In this document: positions 6,657 through 14,904 of the stretch, in pieces | Layout of the letters: each line of letters begins with the position of its first letter | How positions within the stretch are numbered: position 1 is the first letter of the stretch | Assembly: GCA_009787075.1 (NCBI GenBank) | Contig: WRGS01000214.1 | Location: forward strand, 1-15,015 | From: Paludibacter sp. | GTDB taxonomy: Bacteria > Bacteroidota > Bacteroidia > Bacteroidales > Paludibacteraceae | Length of the DNA stretch: 15,015 nucleotides | Direction of reading: 5' to 3' | Position numbers and translations under genes: made by a program | The notes under the pieces: generated by a model | Told to the model about the DNA's origin: nothing | The model's database searches: none | Seen by the model: the letters and a program-made list of their open reading frames with translations, nothing else

Positions 6657-7022
6657 ATGAATGACACTGTTAAATGTTTAATCTATATGCTTGTTGCATT
6701 AATTGTATTTGTTTTCGTTTTGCTTTTTACGATGCGGAAACGGCGCAAAAAACCAATTTTCAAAATCATTTTATTATCAATTATTGCAGTAGTTGGAGGA
6801 ATGTTATTTGCAAAAATTACTTATGGAAAAGGTGTTTCATGGTGGATTTTTTACGGTATTCCAGCGTTTATAACATTTGTTTTGCCTCCATTAGTTTTGA
6901 AAATAAAAAAGCATGAGTTGATGTTTTACATTCCAATAGCAATAATAATGTCCCCTGTTATTCATACATTTTTTTCATTTCAATTGGCACGATTTAGTTT
7001 AACAAAGAAATTTTTAAAATAA
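6657..7022 (+). CDS. Small integral membrane protein of unknown function
   Basis: About 121 residues with four hydrophobic segments: 'CLIYMLVALIVFVFVLLF', 'IILLSIIAVVGGMLFA', 'WWIFYGIPAFITFVLPPLVL' and 'LMFYIPIAIIMSPVIHTFF'. Basic clusters follow the first segment (MRKRRKKP) and the third (KIKKHE), so both loops are probably cytoplasmic. I chose ATG 6657 (MNDTVKC) because it begins just before the first helix. An in-frame ATG at 6636 would add seven residues (MILIFNI). I recognise no family. The gene sits 38 nt before xylulokinase on the same strand, so co-transcription is possible. A functional link to sugar metabolism is not shown. Confidence 0.65.
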   Translation: MNDTVKCLIYMLVALIVFVFVLLFTMRKRRKKPIFKIILLSIIAVVGGMLFAKITYGKGVSWWIFYGIPAFITFVLPPLVLKIKKHELMFYIPIAIIMSPVIHTFFSFQLARFSLTKKFLK

Positions 7023-7060
7023 ATATCAGATATTGACAATAATTTAATAAATAAAAAACA

Positions 7061-8539
7061 ATGTACTTACTTGGTTACGATATAGGAAGTTCTTCGGTAA
7101 AAGCCTGCATTGTAGAGGCAGAAACAGGAAAAATAGTCGCTTCGGACTTCGCTCCGAAAGTGGAAATGCAGATAATTGCAGAAAAACAGGGTTGGGCAGA
7201 GCAAAATCCTGAAATGTGGTGGGAAAACCTGAAACTCGCTCACGCTTCGGTAATGCAAAAAAGCGGCATAACCGCACAGGAAATAGCTGCAATCGGCATT
7301 TCGTGGCAAATGCACGGATTGGTGCTTACCGATAAAAACTGTCAGGTTTTGCGCCCTGCAATTATCTGGTGCGACAGCCGCGCCGTGCCTTACGGCGAAA
7401 AAGCGTTTAAAGCGATTGGCGAGGAGAAGTCTCTTTCACACCTGCTCAATTCGCCCGGCAACTTTACTGCTTCCAAACTTGCGTGGGTAAAGGAAAACGA
7501 ACCCGAAATTTATACAAAAACAGACAAAATAATGCTGCCCGGCGATTATATCGCAATGCGTCTTTCAGGCGAACGTTCGGTTACTGTTGAAGGTCTGTCG
7601 GAAGGAATTTTCTGGGATTTTAAAACGAAATCGCTTTCAGACGATATTTTTAATTATTTTGGTTTTTCAAAAGAAATAATTCCTGAAATAAAGCCAATTT
7701 TGGGCGTTCAATCGCACGTTTCGGCAAAGGCTGCGGCAGAATTGGGCTTGAGAGAAGGTACGCCCATTGCCTACCGCGCAGGCGACCAGCCGAACAATGC
7801 GCTGTCGCTCAATGTATTCAACGCAGGTGAAATTGCCGCAACCGCAGGAACATCTGGCGTAGTTTATGGAGTTTCAGACAAAGCCGACTACGACCCGAAA
7901 TCACGTGTAAATACTTTTGCGCATGTCAATTATACACCTGAAAATGAACGGCTTGGCATTTTGCTTTGTATTAATGGAACAGGAATATTAAATTCGTGGC
8001 TCAAACGCAATCTTGCTCTCGAAGGCGTATCATACGCGCAAATGAACGATTTGGCAGCGCAATCGCCGATTGGAGCGCGGGGGTTGTCCGTTTTGCCATT
8101 TGGCAACGGAGCTGAGCGAGTGCTCGAAAACCGCGAAACAGGCTGCCAAATTCACGGATTGAATTTCAATATTCATTCTAAAAACGATATTTTACGCGCA
8201 GCGCAGGAAGGCATTGTGTTTTCGTTCCAATATGGAATGGAAATTATGCAGGCAATGGGAATGAATATCAAACTTATTCGTGCCGGTTATGCAAATATGT
8301 TCTTCAGCCCGTTATTTGCTCAGACTTTGGCAAATATCAGCGGCGCGACTATCGAATTGCTTAACACCGACGGCGCAGCAGGTGCAGCAAAAGCCGCAGG
8401 AATGGGAATAGGATTTTATAAATCTAATAATGAAGCCTTTGCAAGTTTGACAAAATTGAAAATTATTGAACCGAACATTACGGAAATTGAGCAAACAAAA
8501 GCGGCATATCAAGCATGGAAAAAAGTTTTAGAAAAATAA
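7061..8539 (+). CDS. xylB: Xylulokinase (FGGY carbohydrate kinase)
   Basis: An FGGY-family sugar kinase, 492 residues, most like XylB, which phosphorylates D-xylulose to xylulose 5-phosphate for the pentose phosphate pathway. The N-terminal phosphate-binding loop is 'YDIGSSSVKA' (6-15). The substrate-binding 'WQMHG' has M84-H85. 'WCDSR' is at 103-107. The catalytic Asp is D242 in 'GDQPNN', followed by the second nucleotide loop 'TAGTSG' (261-266). The C-terminal 'DGAAGAAKAAGMGIG' closes the ATPase fold. Length and motifs are complete. No xylose isomerase, transporter or regulator is in the window, so the usual xylose operon is absent here. Another pentulose substrate cannot be excluded. The ATG at 7061 starts directly with the first beta strand. 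Confidence 0.88.
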   Translation: MYLLGYDIGSSSVKACIVEAETGKIVASDFAPKVEMQIIAEKQGWAEQNPEMWWENLKLAHASVMQKSGITAQEIAAIGISWQMHGLVLTDKNCQVLRPAIIWCDSRAVPYGEKAFKAIGEEKSLSHLLNSPGNFTASKLAWVKENEPEIYTKTDKIMLPGDYIAMRLSGERSVTVEGLSEGIFWDFKTKSLSDDIFNYFGFSKEIIPEIKPILGVQSHVSAKAAAELGLREGTPIAYRAGDQPNNALSLNVFNAGEIAATAGTSGVVYGVSDKADYDPKSRVNTFAHVNYTPENERLGILLCINGTGILNSWLKRNLALEGVSYAQMNDLAAQSPIGARGLSVLPFGNGAERVLENRETGCQIHGLNFNIHSKNDILRAAQEGIVFSFQYGMEIMQAMGMNIKLIRAGYANMFFSPLFAQTLANISGATIELLNTDGAAGAAKAAGMGIGFYKSNNEAFASLTKLKIIEPNITEIEQTKAAYQAWKKVLEK

Positions 8540-8571
8540 AATAAAAATGATGCTTGTAAACAAAACAAAAT

Positions 8572-9753
8572 GTGCTTGTGGAAGAAAATTCTAAAAACAT
8601 ACTGAAAACAGTTGGGCTTTTTACCGACAGTTTTTCGCCGATGATTGACGGTGTATCAACTGTTGTGAGAAATTATGCAATGCAAATACAGCGGCTTGGC
8701 ATCTCTGTCTGTGTGCTTGCGCCGTCGTGTCAATCAGTTGAAAATGAGCATTGTACAGTGTTGCGTTATATATCCCTTCCTGTACCTTTGAGAAAACCGT
8801 ATCGTTGGGGATTTTCGCTTTTTAATAACAATCTCGATAAACAATTGTCAAACAACGATTTGGGAATTATTCACGCGCACAGTCCATTTTTTTCGGGCAA
8901 AGTTGCATTAAAATTTGCCAAAACAAACAAAATTCCGCTTGTTGCTACTTTTCATTCAAAATTTAAAGATAATTTTTCTCAATTAATTTCTTCAAAATTT
9001 ATTGTAAATCATATAATTAAGCATATCATTTCGTTTTACCAACAGGCAGACGAAGTTTGGATTCCGCAGGCGGCAGTTGAGCAAACAATGCGCGAATATG
9101 GCTATAAAGGCAAGGTGGAAGTAGTTGAAAATGGTTGCGATTTTACCCCGCCGACAAATATTGATTTGTGCAAAAATTCTGCGCGTCAAAAGTTAAGATT
9201 TTCGTCTGACGAAACGGTGTATTTGTTTGCAGGTCAGATAATTTACGAAAAAAACATTGAATTGATTCTCAATGCTTTGGAAAAAATTAAGCATACGAAT
9301 TTTAAAATGATTTTTGTGGGCGCGGGTTATGCTGAAAATAATTTTCGTAAAAAAGTCAAATCGTTGAATATCAACGAAAAAGTAATATTTGCGGGATTGA
9401 TTTCTGACCGCGAGCGTTTGGCTGAATATTATTCAGCCGCAGATTTGTTCCTTTTCCCGTCTCTTTACGACACATCAGCAATTGTTGTGCGTGAAGCCGC
9501 CGCCTTTGCAACGCCTTCGGTAATTGTCAGAAATTCAACTTTTTCCGAAATTATTCACGATAATGAAAACGGTTTTTTTATTGAAAATTCCGCTTTATCG
9601 TTAGCCGAAAAATTATTATTTTTGCAAAACGAAAAAAATAAACTCGCACAAGTCGGGCGGGCAGCCCAAGCAACAATTACTCGCTCGTGGGCTGATGTAA
9701 CCGCCGAAGTTACAGAACGTTACGCTAATTTGATAAAACGAAAAAACAGTTAG
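8572..9753 (+). CDS. GT4-family glycosyltransferase (GTG start)
   Basis: A 393-residue GT-B fold glycosyltransferase, probably using an NDP-sugar at the cytoplasmic membrane face. The N-terminal domain begins 'TVGLFTDSFSPMIDGVSTVV', the usual acceptor-side GT4 motif, followed by 'IIHAHSPFFSG'. The C-terminal domain has 'YLFAGQIIYEKNIELILNAL' and the donor-binding EX7E site as a DX7E variant (D300 to E308, 'YDTSAIVVREAAAFATPSVI'). It resembles diacylglycerol glucosyltransferases and mannosyltransferases; the acceptor is unknown. The start is non-ATG. The in-frame stop at 8557 leaves only GTG 8572 or GTG 8578 before the conserved core. The gap to xylB is 32 nt, and the TAG stop touches the next ATG directly. 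Confidence 0.85.
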   Translation: MLVEENSKNILKTVGLFTDSFSPMIDGVSTVVRNYAMQIQRLGISVCVLAPSCQSVENEHCTVLRYISLPVPLRKPYRWGFSLFNNNLDKQLSNNDLGIIHAHSPFFSGKVALKFAKTNKIPLVATFHSKFKDNFSQLISSKFIVNHIIKHIISFYQQADEVWIPQAAVEQTMREYGYKGKVEVVENGCDFTPPTNIDLCKNSARQKLRFSSDETVYLFAGQIIYEKNIELILNALEKIKHTNFKMIFVGAGYAENNFRKKVKSLNINEKVIFAGLISDRERLAEYYSAADLFLFPSLYDTSAIVVREAAAFATPSVIVRNSTFSEIIHDNENGFFIENSALSLAEKLLFLQNEKNKLAQVGRAAQATITRSWADVTAEVTERYANLIKRKNS

Positions 9754-10740
9754 ATGACACCTGAAATTTACATAAATTCTGCAAAACAGATTTCGGTACA
9801 AAAACCGCTCAGCGAAGAATGGTTTGCTGAGCCTATTCTTTATAACGAACAGTATGTCAGAGCAATAGACCCTGATTACAAAGATTTTTTTACGCCGAAC
9901 GAGGCGCGGCGTTTGGGGAAAATTTTAAAACGCGCCTTGCTTGTTTCGCGGCAAGCGATGGCAGGCAACACGCCCGAAGCGATAATAACAGGAACAGGCT
10001 TGGGCTGTATCGAAAACACGGAATTTTTTCTTAAAGACTTGACTTTCAACGGTGAAGAATTGCTAAAACCTACGCATTTTATGAATTCTACTCACAACAC
10101 GATTTCGTCTCTTGTAGCGATTGACATACATTGCCACGCTTACAACAGCACTTATTCGCACAAGAGCGTTTCGTTTGAAAATGCACTGCTTGATGCGTTT
10201 TTGCAAATCAAATCGCGCAAAATTTCTAATGCACTCGTTGGTGCGCACGACGAAATGACGCCCGACTATTTCACTCTTTTACAGCGGATTGGATATTTCG
10301 GAAATGGAAATTTTGCAGGAGAAACAGCGGTGGCAATGTTGCTGGAAAATGAAAAAAACGAAAATTCGCTTTGTAAAATTGAAAATATAGAGATTTTTTA
10401 CGGAAATATTGAAAATATTGAATTGAAATTTACACAAAACATTGATTATGTGATGATCGGAATAAATGGAAATTCCGCAAACGATAAAATTTATTTTGAA
10501 AACTGCCGAAAAATTTTCCCCGATGTTCCGCTTTTACAATATAAAAATATTTTCGGCGAAAGTTACACAACATCGGCTTTTGGCATTTATGCTGCAGCGG
10601 TTTGTTTGCAAAAAAGCAAAATTCCAGAACATTTATTTTTTGATAAAAAAAATATTTCACAACCCAAAACTCCACGCAATATTTTAATTTACAATCATTT
10701 TGAAAATAAAAATCATTCGTTTGTGCGTTTATCTGTTTGA
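9754..10740 (+). CDS. Beta-ketoacyl-synthase-like protein without catalytic Cys (chain-length-factor-like)
   Basis: A 328-residue protein of the thiolase-fold ketoacyl synthase superfamily. The N-terminal half includes 'AIITGTGLGCIENTEFFLKDL' and 'KPTHFMNSTHNTISSLVAI'. The segment 'HAYNSTYSHKSVSFENALLD' (128-147) is where the nucleophilic Cys of active synthases would lie; here it is N-S-T, with no Cys. 'GAHDEMTPDYF' and 'GETAVAMLL' follow as in Bacteroidetes homologues. Such Cys-less proteins act as chain-length factors or partners of an active KS in aryl polyene/flexirubin-type clusters, but none of those genes is nearby. The start codon directly follows the glycosyltransferase stop (TAG-ATG), so the two are almost certainly co-transcribed. 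A role in making or modifying a glycolipid is an inference. Confidence 0.7.
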   Translation: MTPEIYINSAKQISVQKPLSEEWFAEPILYNEQYVRAIDPDYKDFFTPNEARRLGKILKRALLVSRQAMAGNTPEAIITGTGLGCIENTEFFLKDLTFNGEELLKPTHFMNSTHNTISSLVAIDIHCHAYNSTYSHKSVSFENALLDAFLQIKSRKISNALVGAHDEMTPDYFTLLQRIGYFGNGNFAGETAVAMLLENEKNENSLCKIENIEIFYGNIENIELKFTQNIDYVMIGINGNSANDKIYFENCRKIFPDVPLLQYKNIFGESYTTSAFGIYAAAVCLQKSKIPEHLFFDKKNISQPKTPRNILIYNHFENKNHSFVRLSV

Positions 10741-10758
10741 TGCAATATTAAATTTTGT

Positions 10759-10789
10759 TTTGCCGTATTTTTTAAAATTAATATCTTTG
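10759..10789 (+). promoter_or_regulatory. Promoter of prmC
   Basis: TTTG (10759-10762), a 19-nt spacer and TATCTTTG (10782-10789) give a full match to the Bacteroidetes consensus. The ATG of prmC begins only 5 nt after the box, so the expected start site falls at or next to the start codon. Confidence 0.7.
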
Positions 10790-10793
10790 CCCA

Positions 10794-11630
10794 ATGAATG
10801 ATTTAAAACAATATTTGTCGGTGCACTTGAAAGGAAAGTATTCTGCAGCGGAAATTACGGTTTTGAAGAGTATGATTCTTGAAAAATTAACGTCATTGCC
10901 TTTGACTGAAATTTTACGGGACGAAAATTTTCATTTGACAGACAGTCAATTTGCTGATTTTAAGCAAATTGTCAAATCGTTGCAAGGCAATAAACCAATT
11001 CAGTATATTTTTGAGAAAGCGTATTTTTATGGAATGGAATTTATTGTAAATCAGCAGGTATTAATTCCGCGCCCTGAAACAGAAGAACTTGTCGAGTGGA
11101 TTTTAAAGGAAAATAAAACTGCGAAAATTCTTGATATTGGAACAGGAAGCGGTTGTATTGCAGTAACTTTGGCTGCAAAAAATCGTGATTTGCAACTTTG
11201 TGCACTGGATTTTTCAAAAGAGGCGTTGAAAGTTGCGCAACAGAACGCGGAAATTTATAATGTAAATATTTCTTTTTTGGAAAATGATATTTTGCAAATT
11301 CCGCATTTTGAGCAAAAATGGGATATTATTGTTTCAAATCCTCCGTATATTTCTGAAAATGAAAAATTTACGATGCAAAAATCTGTTGTTGATTTTGAAC
11401 CGCACGCCGCGCTTTTTGTTAATGAAGAAAAACCGTTGATTTTTTACGAAAAAATATTACAATTTGCTAAAAATCAATTAGTTCCAAACGGAAAAATATA
11501 TTTTGAAATTCATAAAAATTTCGGCAATCAAATGGAATCTTTACTTCAACAATTCGGTTTTAAAAATATTGTTTTGAAAAAAGATATTTCGGGCAACGAC
11601 AGAATGATAAAAGGAGAAATGCAGGAATAG
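10794..11630 (+). CDS. prmC: Peptide chain release factor N5-glutamine methyltransferase
   Basis: PrmC (HemK) methylates the Gln of the GGQ motif in release factors RF1/RF2, using S-adenosylmethionine. At 278 residues it has the normal length. The N-terminal helical domain spans about 1-85, including the family segment 'GNKPIQYIFEKAYFYGMEF', then 'VLIPRPETEELVEWIL'. The SAM-binding motif I is D114-IGTGSGCIAV. The substrate-Gln-binding motif is N182-PPY-185 in 'IIVSNPPYISENE', followed by 'FEPHAALF'. All key residues are present. The start at 10794 is required to keep the N-terminal helix; the next in-frame Met is residue 27. The gene has its own promoter and converges on the symporter gene, with 20 nt between the stop codons. 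Confidence 0.93.
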   Translation: MNDLKQYLSVHLKGKYSAAEITVLKSMILEKLTSLPLTEILRDENFHLTDSQFADFKQIVKSLQGNKPIQYIFEKAYFYGMEFIVNQQVLIPRPETEELVEWILKENKTAKILDIGTGSGCIAVTLAAKNRDLQLCALDFSKEALKVAQQNAEIYNVNISFLENDILQIPHFEQKWDIIVSNPPYISENEKFTMQKSVVDFEPHAALFVNEEKPLIFYEKILQFAKNQLVPNGKIYFEIHKNFGNQMESLLQQFGFKNIVLKKDISGNDRMIKGEMQE

Positions 11631-11650
11631 ACGCTATATTTTAGCAAAAT

Positions 11651-13111
11651 TTATTGCCGCAAAATATGATTTTTATCTGCGGCAACCCACATTGCTGTAA
11701 AAGTTAATGCGCCATTTAGCAATAAAATTTCGTAACCAAAAGTATAATTAAATAATTTAACTGTCAATAAATTAACAAAATAGCAAACAACAGGCGCGGC
11801 AATTGCAATCAGCGGAATTGCTTTATCCTGAGTTTTTAGTTTTGTAAAAAATCCGAATGCGTACATTCCCAAAAGCGGACCGTAAGTGTATGACACAATG
11901 GTATATAACGCATCTATCACGCTTTTATTATTCAGTGCGCGAAAAATCAAAACCACCGCCGCCAGTACAATCGAAAAACCTATGTGCGCCGCATAACGAA
12001 TTTTTTCCGCACGCATTTTGTCTTTTTGCGCAACATTCAGAATATCAACAGAAAAGGAAGTCGTAAGCGCGGTAAGTGCAGAGTCTGCACTGTTCAACGC
12101 AGATGCAAAAATCCCGATTACAAACATCACAAGGGCGATATTGCCCAAACTGCTTTTAACAATTAAAGGCAAAATGTCGTCTGAAATTACATTTTGCAAC
12201 GCAATTCCGTTTTTTTCTGCAAAAATTAAAAGCAGAAATCCCAAAATCAAAAACAGTAAATTTACAGGAACAAACGCTGCTCCATACCATATCATATTTT
12301 TTTGCGCCTCTGGCAGATTGCGGCATGTGAGGTTTTTCTGCATCTGGTCCTGGTCGAGCCCGGTCATTACAACGACAATAAAAATTCCGCTCAAAAATTG
12401 TTTTACAAAATTTTGTCGGCTTGTCCAATCGTCAAAAACAAAGATTCGCGTATTTTCGCTCTCTTTCATTTTGTTAAATATTTCGGCAAAAGGCAAATTG
12501 ATTTTTTGTAAAATAATAAAAATAATAACAATTAGCGTTAAAATCATTATTATTGTTTGTAAAACGTCAGTCCAAACTATTGACTTTATTCCGCTGCGGA
12601 AAGTATAAAGCCAAATCATAAACACTGTCAGGCAAACAGTTAATGGAAAAGCAAAACCCCATTGTGAAAAAACAAAATTATGCAACACAAGGGCAACAAC
12701 ATAAAGTTTTGCAGCAGAGGCGATTATTTTTCCAATAATAAAGAATAACGCGCCTGTTCGGTATGCATATTTTCCGAATCTGCCGCTTAAATAAGTGTAA
12801 ATTGACGTGAGATTTTTATTGTAAAATACAGGCAAAAGTACGTGTGCTACAATAAGATAGCCAAAGAAAAACCCGAGAACAAACTGCAAATAAGTAAAAT
12901 CCAATCCGCGCACCATTCCCGGAACGGAAACAAAACTCACGCCCGACATCGACGAGCCAATCATTCCAATCGCCACAGCCCACCAAACAGAATTACGATT
13001 GGCGCGGAAAAAAGCCTCGTTGTTTGCATTGCGCCACCCTGTTGCCCACGAAACGAGCATTACCAAGCCGAAGTAAAGCAAAATTATAAGTAAAATCAAC
13101 AGTGGGGACAT
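11651..13111 (-). CDS. Sodium:solute symporter (SSS/SLC5 family)
   Basis: A 486-residue polytopic membrane protein with about 13 hydrophobic segments, as in the SSS family of Na+-driven transporters (LeuT-like fold). Recognisable elements are TM1 'ILLIILLYFGLVMLVSWATG', the segment 'VWWAVAIGMIGSSMSGVSFV' (42-61), 'NKNLTSIYTYLSGRFGKYAY', 'TGLDQDQMQKNLTCRN' (250-265) and the Na+-site helix 'ASALNSADSALTALTTSF' (336-353), with the paired Ser/Thr residues typical of Na2. The substrate cannot be read from sequence; sugars, sialic acid and others are all possible. The gene is divergent from the phosphatase-like gene. A -7-like box TAACTTTG (13136-13129, minus) lies 17 nt upstream of the ATG, with a TTG at a short spacing (13156-13154). 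Confidence 0.88.
   Translation of the reverse strand: MSPLLILLIILLYFGLVMLVSWATGWRNANNEAFFRANRNSVWWAVAIGMIGSSMSGVSFVSVPGMVRGLDFTYLQFVLGFFFGYLIVAHVLLPVFYNKNLTSIYTYLSGRFGKYAYRTGALFFIIGKIIASAAKLYVVALVLHNFVFSQWGFAFPLTVCLTVFMIWLYTFRSGIKSIVWTDVLQTIIMILTLIVIIFIILQKINLPFAEIFNKMKESENTRIFVFDDWTSRQNFVKQFLSGIFIVVVMTGLDQDQMQKNLTCRNLPEAQKNMIWYGAAFVPVNLLFLILGFLLLIFAEKNGIALQNVISDDILPLIVKSSLGNIALVMFVIGIFASALNSADSALTALTTSFSVDILNVAQKDKMRAEKIRYAAHIGFSIVLAAVVLIFRALNNKSVIDALYTIVSYTYGPLLGMYAFGFFTKLKTQDKAIPLIAIAAPVVCYFVNLLTVKLFNYTFGYEILLLNGALTFTAMWVAADKNHILRQ
11654..11685 (-). terminator. Hairpin at the convergent end of the symporter gene
   Basis: TTGCCGCA (11654-11661) and TGCGGCAA (11678-11685) form a perfect 8-bp stem with a 16-nt loop, overlapping the last codons of the symporter gene. 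On the minus-strand transcript the stem is followed by UAAAUUUUGCUAAAAUAU, only moderately U-rich. It may end symporter transcription and perhaps oppose read-through from prmC. Confidence 0.35.
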
Positions 13112-13128
13112 TTATTTTATGTTTTTGG

Positions 13129-13156
13129 CAAAGTTACAAAAAAAATCCAAATTCAA
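13129..13156 (-). promoter_or_regulatory. Probable promoter of the symporter gene
   Basis: TAACTTTG (13136-13129, minus) fits TAnnTTTG. A TTG (13156-13154) lies 17 nt upstream, shorter than the usual 19-20. The leader would be about 10-12 nt. In the other direction TATTTTTG (13199-13206, plus) could serve the phosphatase-like gene, but it has no recognisable -33 partner. Confidence 0.4.
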
Positions 13157-13230
13157 TAATTTTCAAAAAAATAACTCCATTAACAAAAAATTTTTCCGTA
13201 TTTTTGCAAAAATTTAGAATAAAAAAATCA

Positions 13231-14817
13231 ATGAATTTCAAAAAATATTTTTTAGCAATATTATTTTTAATAACTTGTATATCAATTAATTGTGTAGCGC
13301 AAAAATCGCCCGAACGTCCAAAACTTATTGTCGGAATTGTAATTGACGGCATTCAGCAGCAGCATGTGGATTTGCTGTGGGAACAACTTTCGCCTGACGG
13401 ATTCAAACGCGTCATAGAACGCGGCAGCGCGTTTTCAAATGCGCAATACAATATTCTTTCTTCGGGCAATATTGTGGATTTTGCAACGCTTATGAGCGGC
13501 TCTGTACCTTGCTACAACGGCATTACAGGAAGCCGATTTTTCAACCGCAAAACGCATGCTTTTGAAAATATTCTTGCCGACAACGAACAGTCGGGCATTC
13601 GTACAGACTTGAAATTGTCGGCAAAACGCTTGCTATCAACAACTTTTACCGATGAACTGAAAATGGCTTTGCCTGCTTCGCGCACATTTGCTGTTGCTGT
13701 TAATCCCGAAGAAGCGCTTATGCTCGGCGGACATACGGCAAATGCAGTGGTTTGGATTGACGATGCAATTCATTGGTCATCAACAAGTTATTATAATAGC
13801 GGACTGCCAAAATCGGCTGATGAAATGAATTTTGGAAGTTATTTCAATAATTATATTTTTTCTGTTTGGAAACCGCTCAAAAATATTGATAATTACATAA
13901 ATAAGCCCACAAAAGAAACGGCGATAAGCGGTTTTCGCTACGATATGCGTTTTAGAAACGAAGGCGAGCAAAAAATTTCGGATTTGAAACATTCGCCTGC
14001 TGCCAACTCGCTGATAACCGAACTTGCGATGCGGATTATTGACGATGAAAATCTTGGAAAACAAAGCAAATCGTCTGATGTTTTGCTTTTGCAATATACT
14101 GTGCGTCAGGTAGATGAAAATTCATCCGCGTTGAATTCTGCCGAAAAGGAAGATATGTATTATCGGCTTGATGTTGATATTGCCTCTTTGCTCGAAAAGA
14201 TTGAAAAAACAGTCGGTTTGGCAAATACACTGATTTTTGTTACAGGAAATCAAACAGGAACACATTCGCCCAAAGAATTGAAAGCCAACAATATTCCCGC
14301 AGGAACATTCAGCCCGAAACGTTCAATGTCGTTGCTCAATCTTTATTTGATGGCAATTTACGGCAACGAATCGTGGGTTGAGGGTTATTTTGCCAATAAT
14401 ATTTATCTTAACAGAGAAAAAATTAATGACAAAAAATTGAAAATCAACGATGTGCAGCAATCTGTCGCCGATTTTATGCTGGAATTTACAGGCATTCAGG
14501 AGGCTTTTACTGCGGCGCAAATTGCAACGATGAGCGGCGATGAAAATCGCATTCGCAATTCGTACAACAAACTCACAGGCGGCGATGTTGTTATCAAACT
14601 TCTTCCCGGCTGGCAGGAAATTGACGAAAACGACAAGCCTGTATCTGCATCAGAATCGATAACCAACAGTGTTCCGCTTTATTTTTTTGGATGGAAAATA
14701 AAAAAACAAAGGACAGATAATACCGTTTATGTAACCGACCTTGCGGCAACGCTTTGCTCACTGCTGAATATTCCGCAACCAAATGCTTGCGCAGGCAAAG
14801 TTTTATCGGTAAAATAA
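13231..14817 (+). CDS. Exported alkaline-phosphatase-superfamily protein, probably catalytically inactive
   Basis: A 528-residue protein with a signal peptide (MNFKKYFLAILFLITCISIN, likely cleaved after CVA at residue 23) and the overall plan of Bacteroidetes alkaline phosphatase/phosphodiesterase (PafA-like) proteins: 'KLIVGIVIDG', 'GFKRVIERGSAF', 'MSGSVPCYNGITGSRFF', 'EDMYYRLDVDIASLLEKIEK' and 'SVPLYFFGWKI'. Compared from memory with active relatives, only the first metal ligand (D39) remains. The nucleophile position is N80. The STDxxGH ligands become Q293 and N297. The ADH pair becomes N340-Q341. The C-terminal THVP becomes TNSVP. The frame is fully open, so this is a conserved-looking pseudoenzyme rather than a decayed gene. 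I start it at 13231; an upstream in-frame ATG at 13102 would bury the signal peptide and overlap the symporter gene. Confidence 0.8.
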   Translation: MNFKKYFLAILFLITCISINCVAQKSPERPKLIVGIVIDGIQQQHVDLLWEQLSPDGFKRVIERGSAFSNAQYNILSSGNIVDFATLMSGSVPCYNGITGSRFFNRKTHAFENILADNEQSGIRTDLKLSAKRLLSTTFTDELKMALPASRTFAVAVNPEEALMLGGHTANAVVWIDDAIHWSSTSYYNSGLPKSADEMNFGSYFNNYIFSVWKPLKNIDNYINKPTKETAISGFRYDMRFRNEGEQKISDLKHSPAANSLITELAMRIIDDENLGKQSKSSDVLLLQYTVRQVDENSSALNSAEKEDMYYRLDVDIASLLEKIEKTVGLANTLIFVTGNQTGTHSPKELKANNIPAGTFSPKRSMSLLNLYLMAIYGNESWVEGYFANNIYLNREKINDKKLKINDVQQSVADFMLEFTGIQEAFTAAQIATMSGDENRIRNSYNKLTGGDVVIKLLPGWQEIDENDKPVSASESITNSVPLYFFGWKIKKQRTDNTVYVTDLAATLCSLLNIPQPNACAGKVLSVK

Positions 14818-14904
14818 GAACGATGGTTATTTACTTGTTAGAGGGCGACAGTGCATATTGACAAAAAACAATTAGACAAAGTAATGCATAATAAAAGGAC
14901 AATA

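Noticed and set aside
12018..12608. A 196-codon open frame on the plus strand inside the symporter gene
   Set aside because: It lies antisense to a clear transporter. The translation is Ile/Lys/Thr-rich without domain signals, and it is explained by the hydrophobic codons of the other strand.
13102..13230. N-terminal extension of the phosphatase-like protein from the upstream in-frame ATG
   Set aside because: It would place 43 residues before a textbook signal peptide and overlap the start of the divergent symporter gene.
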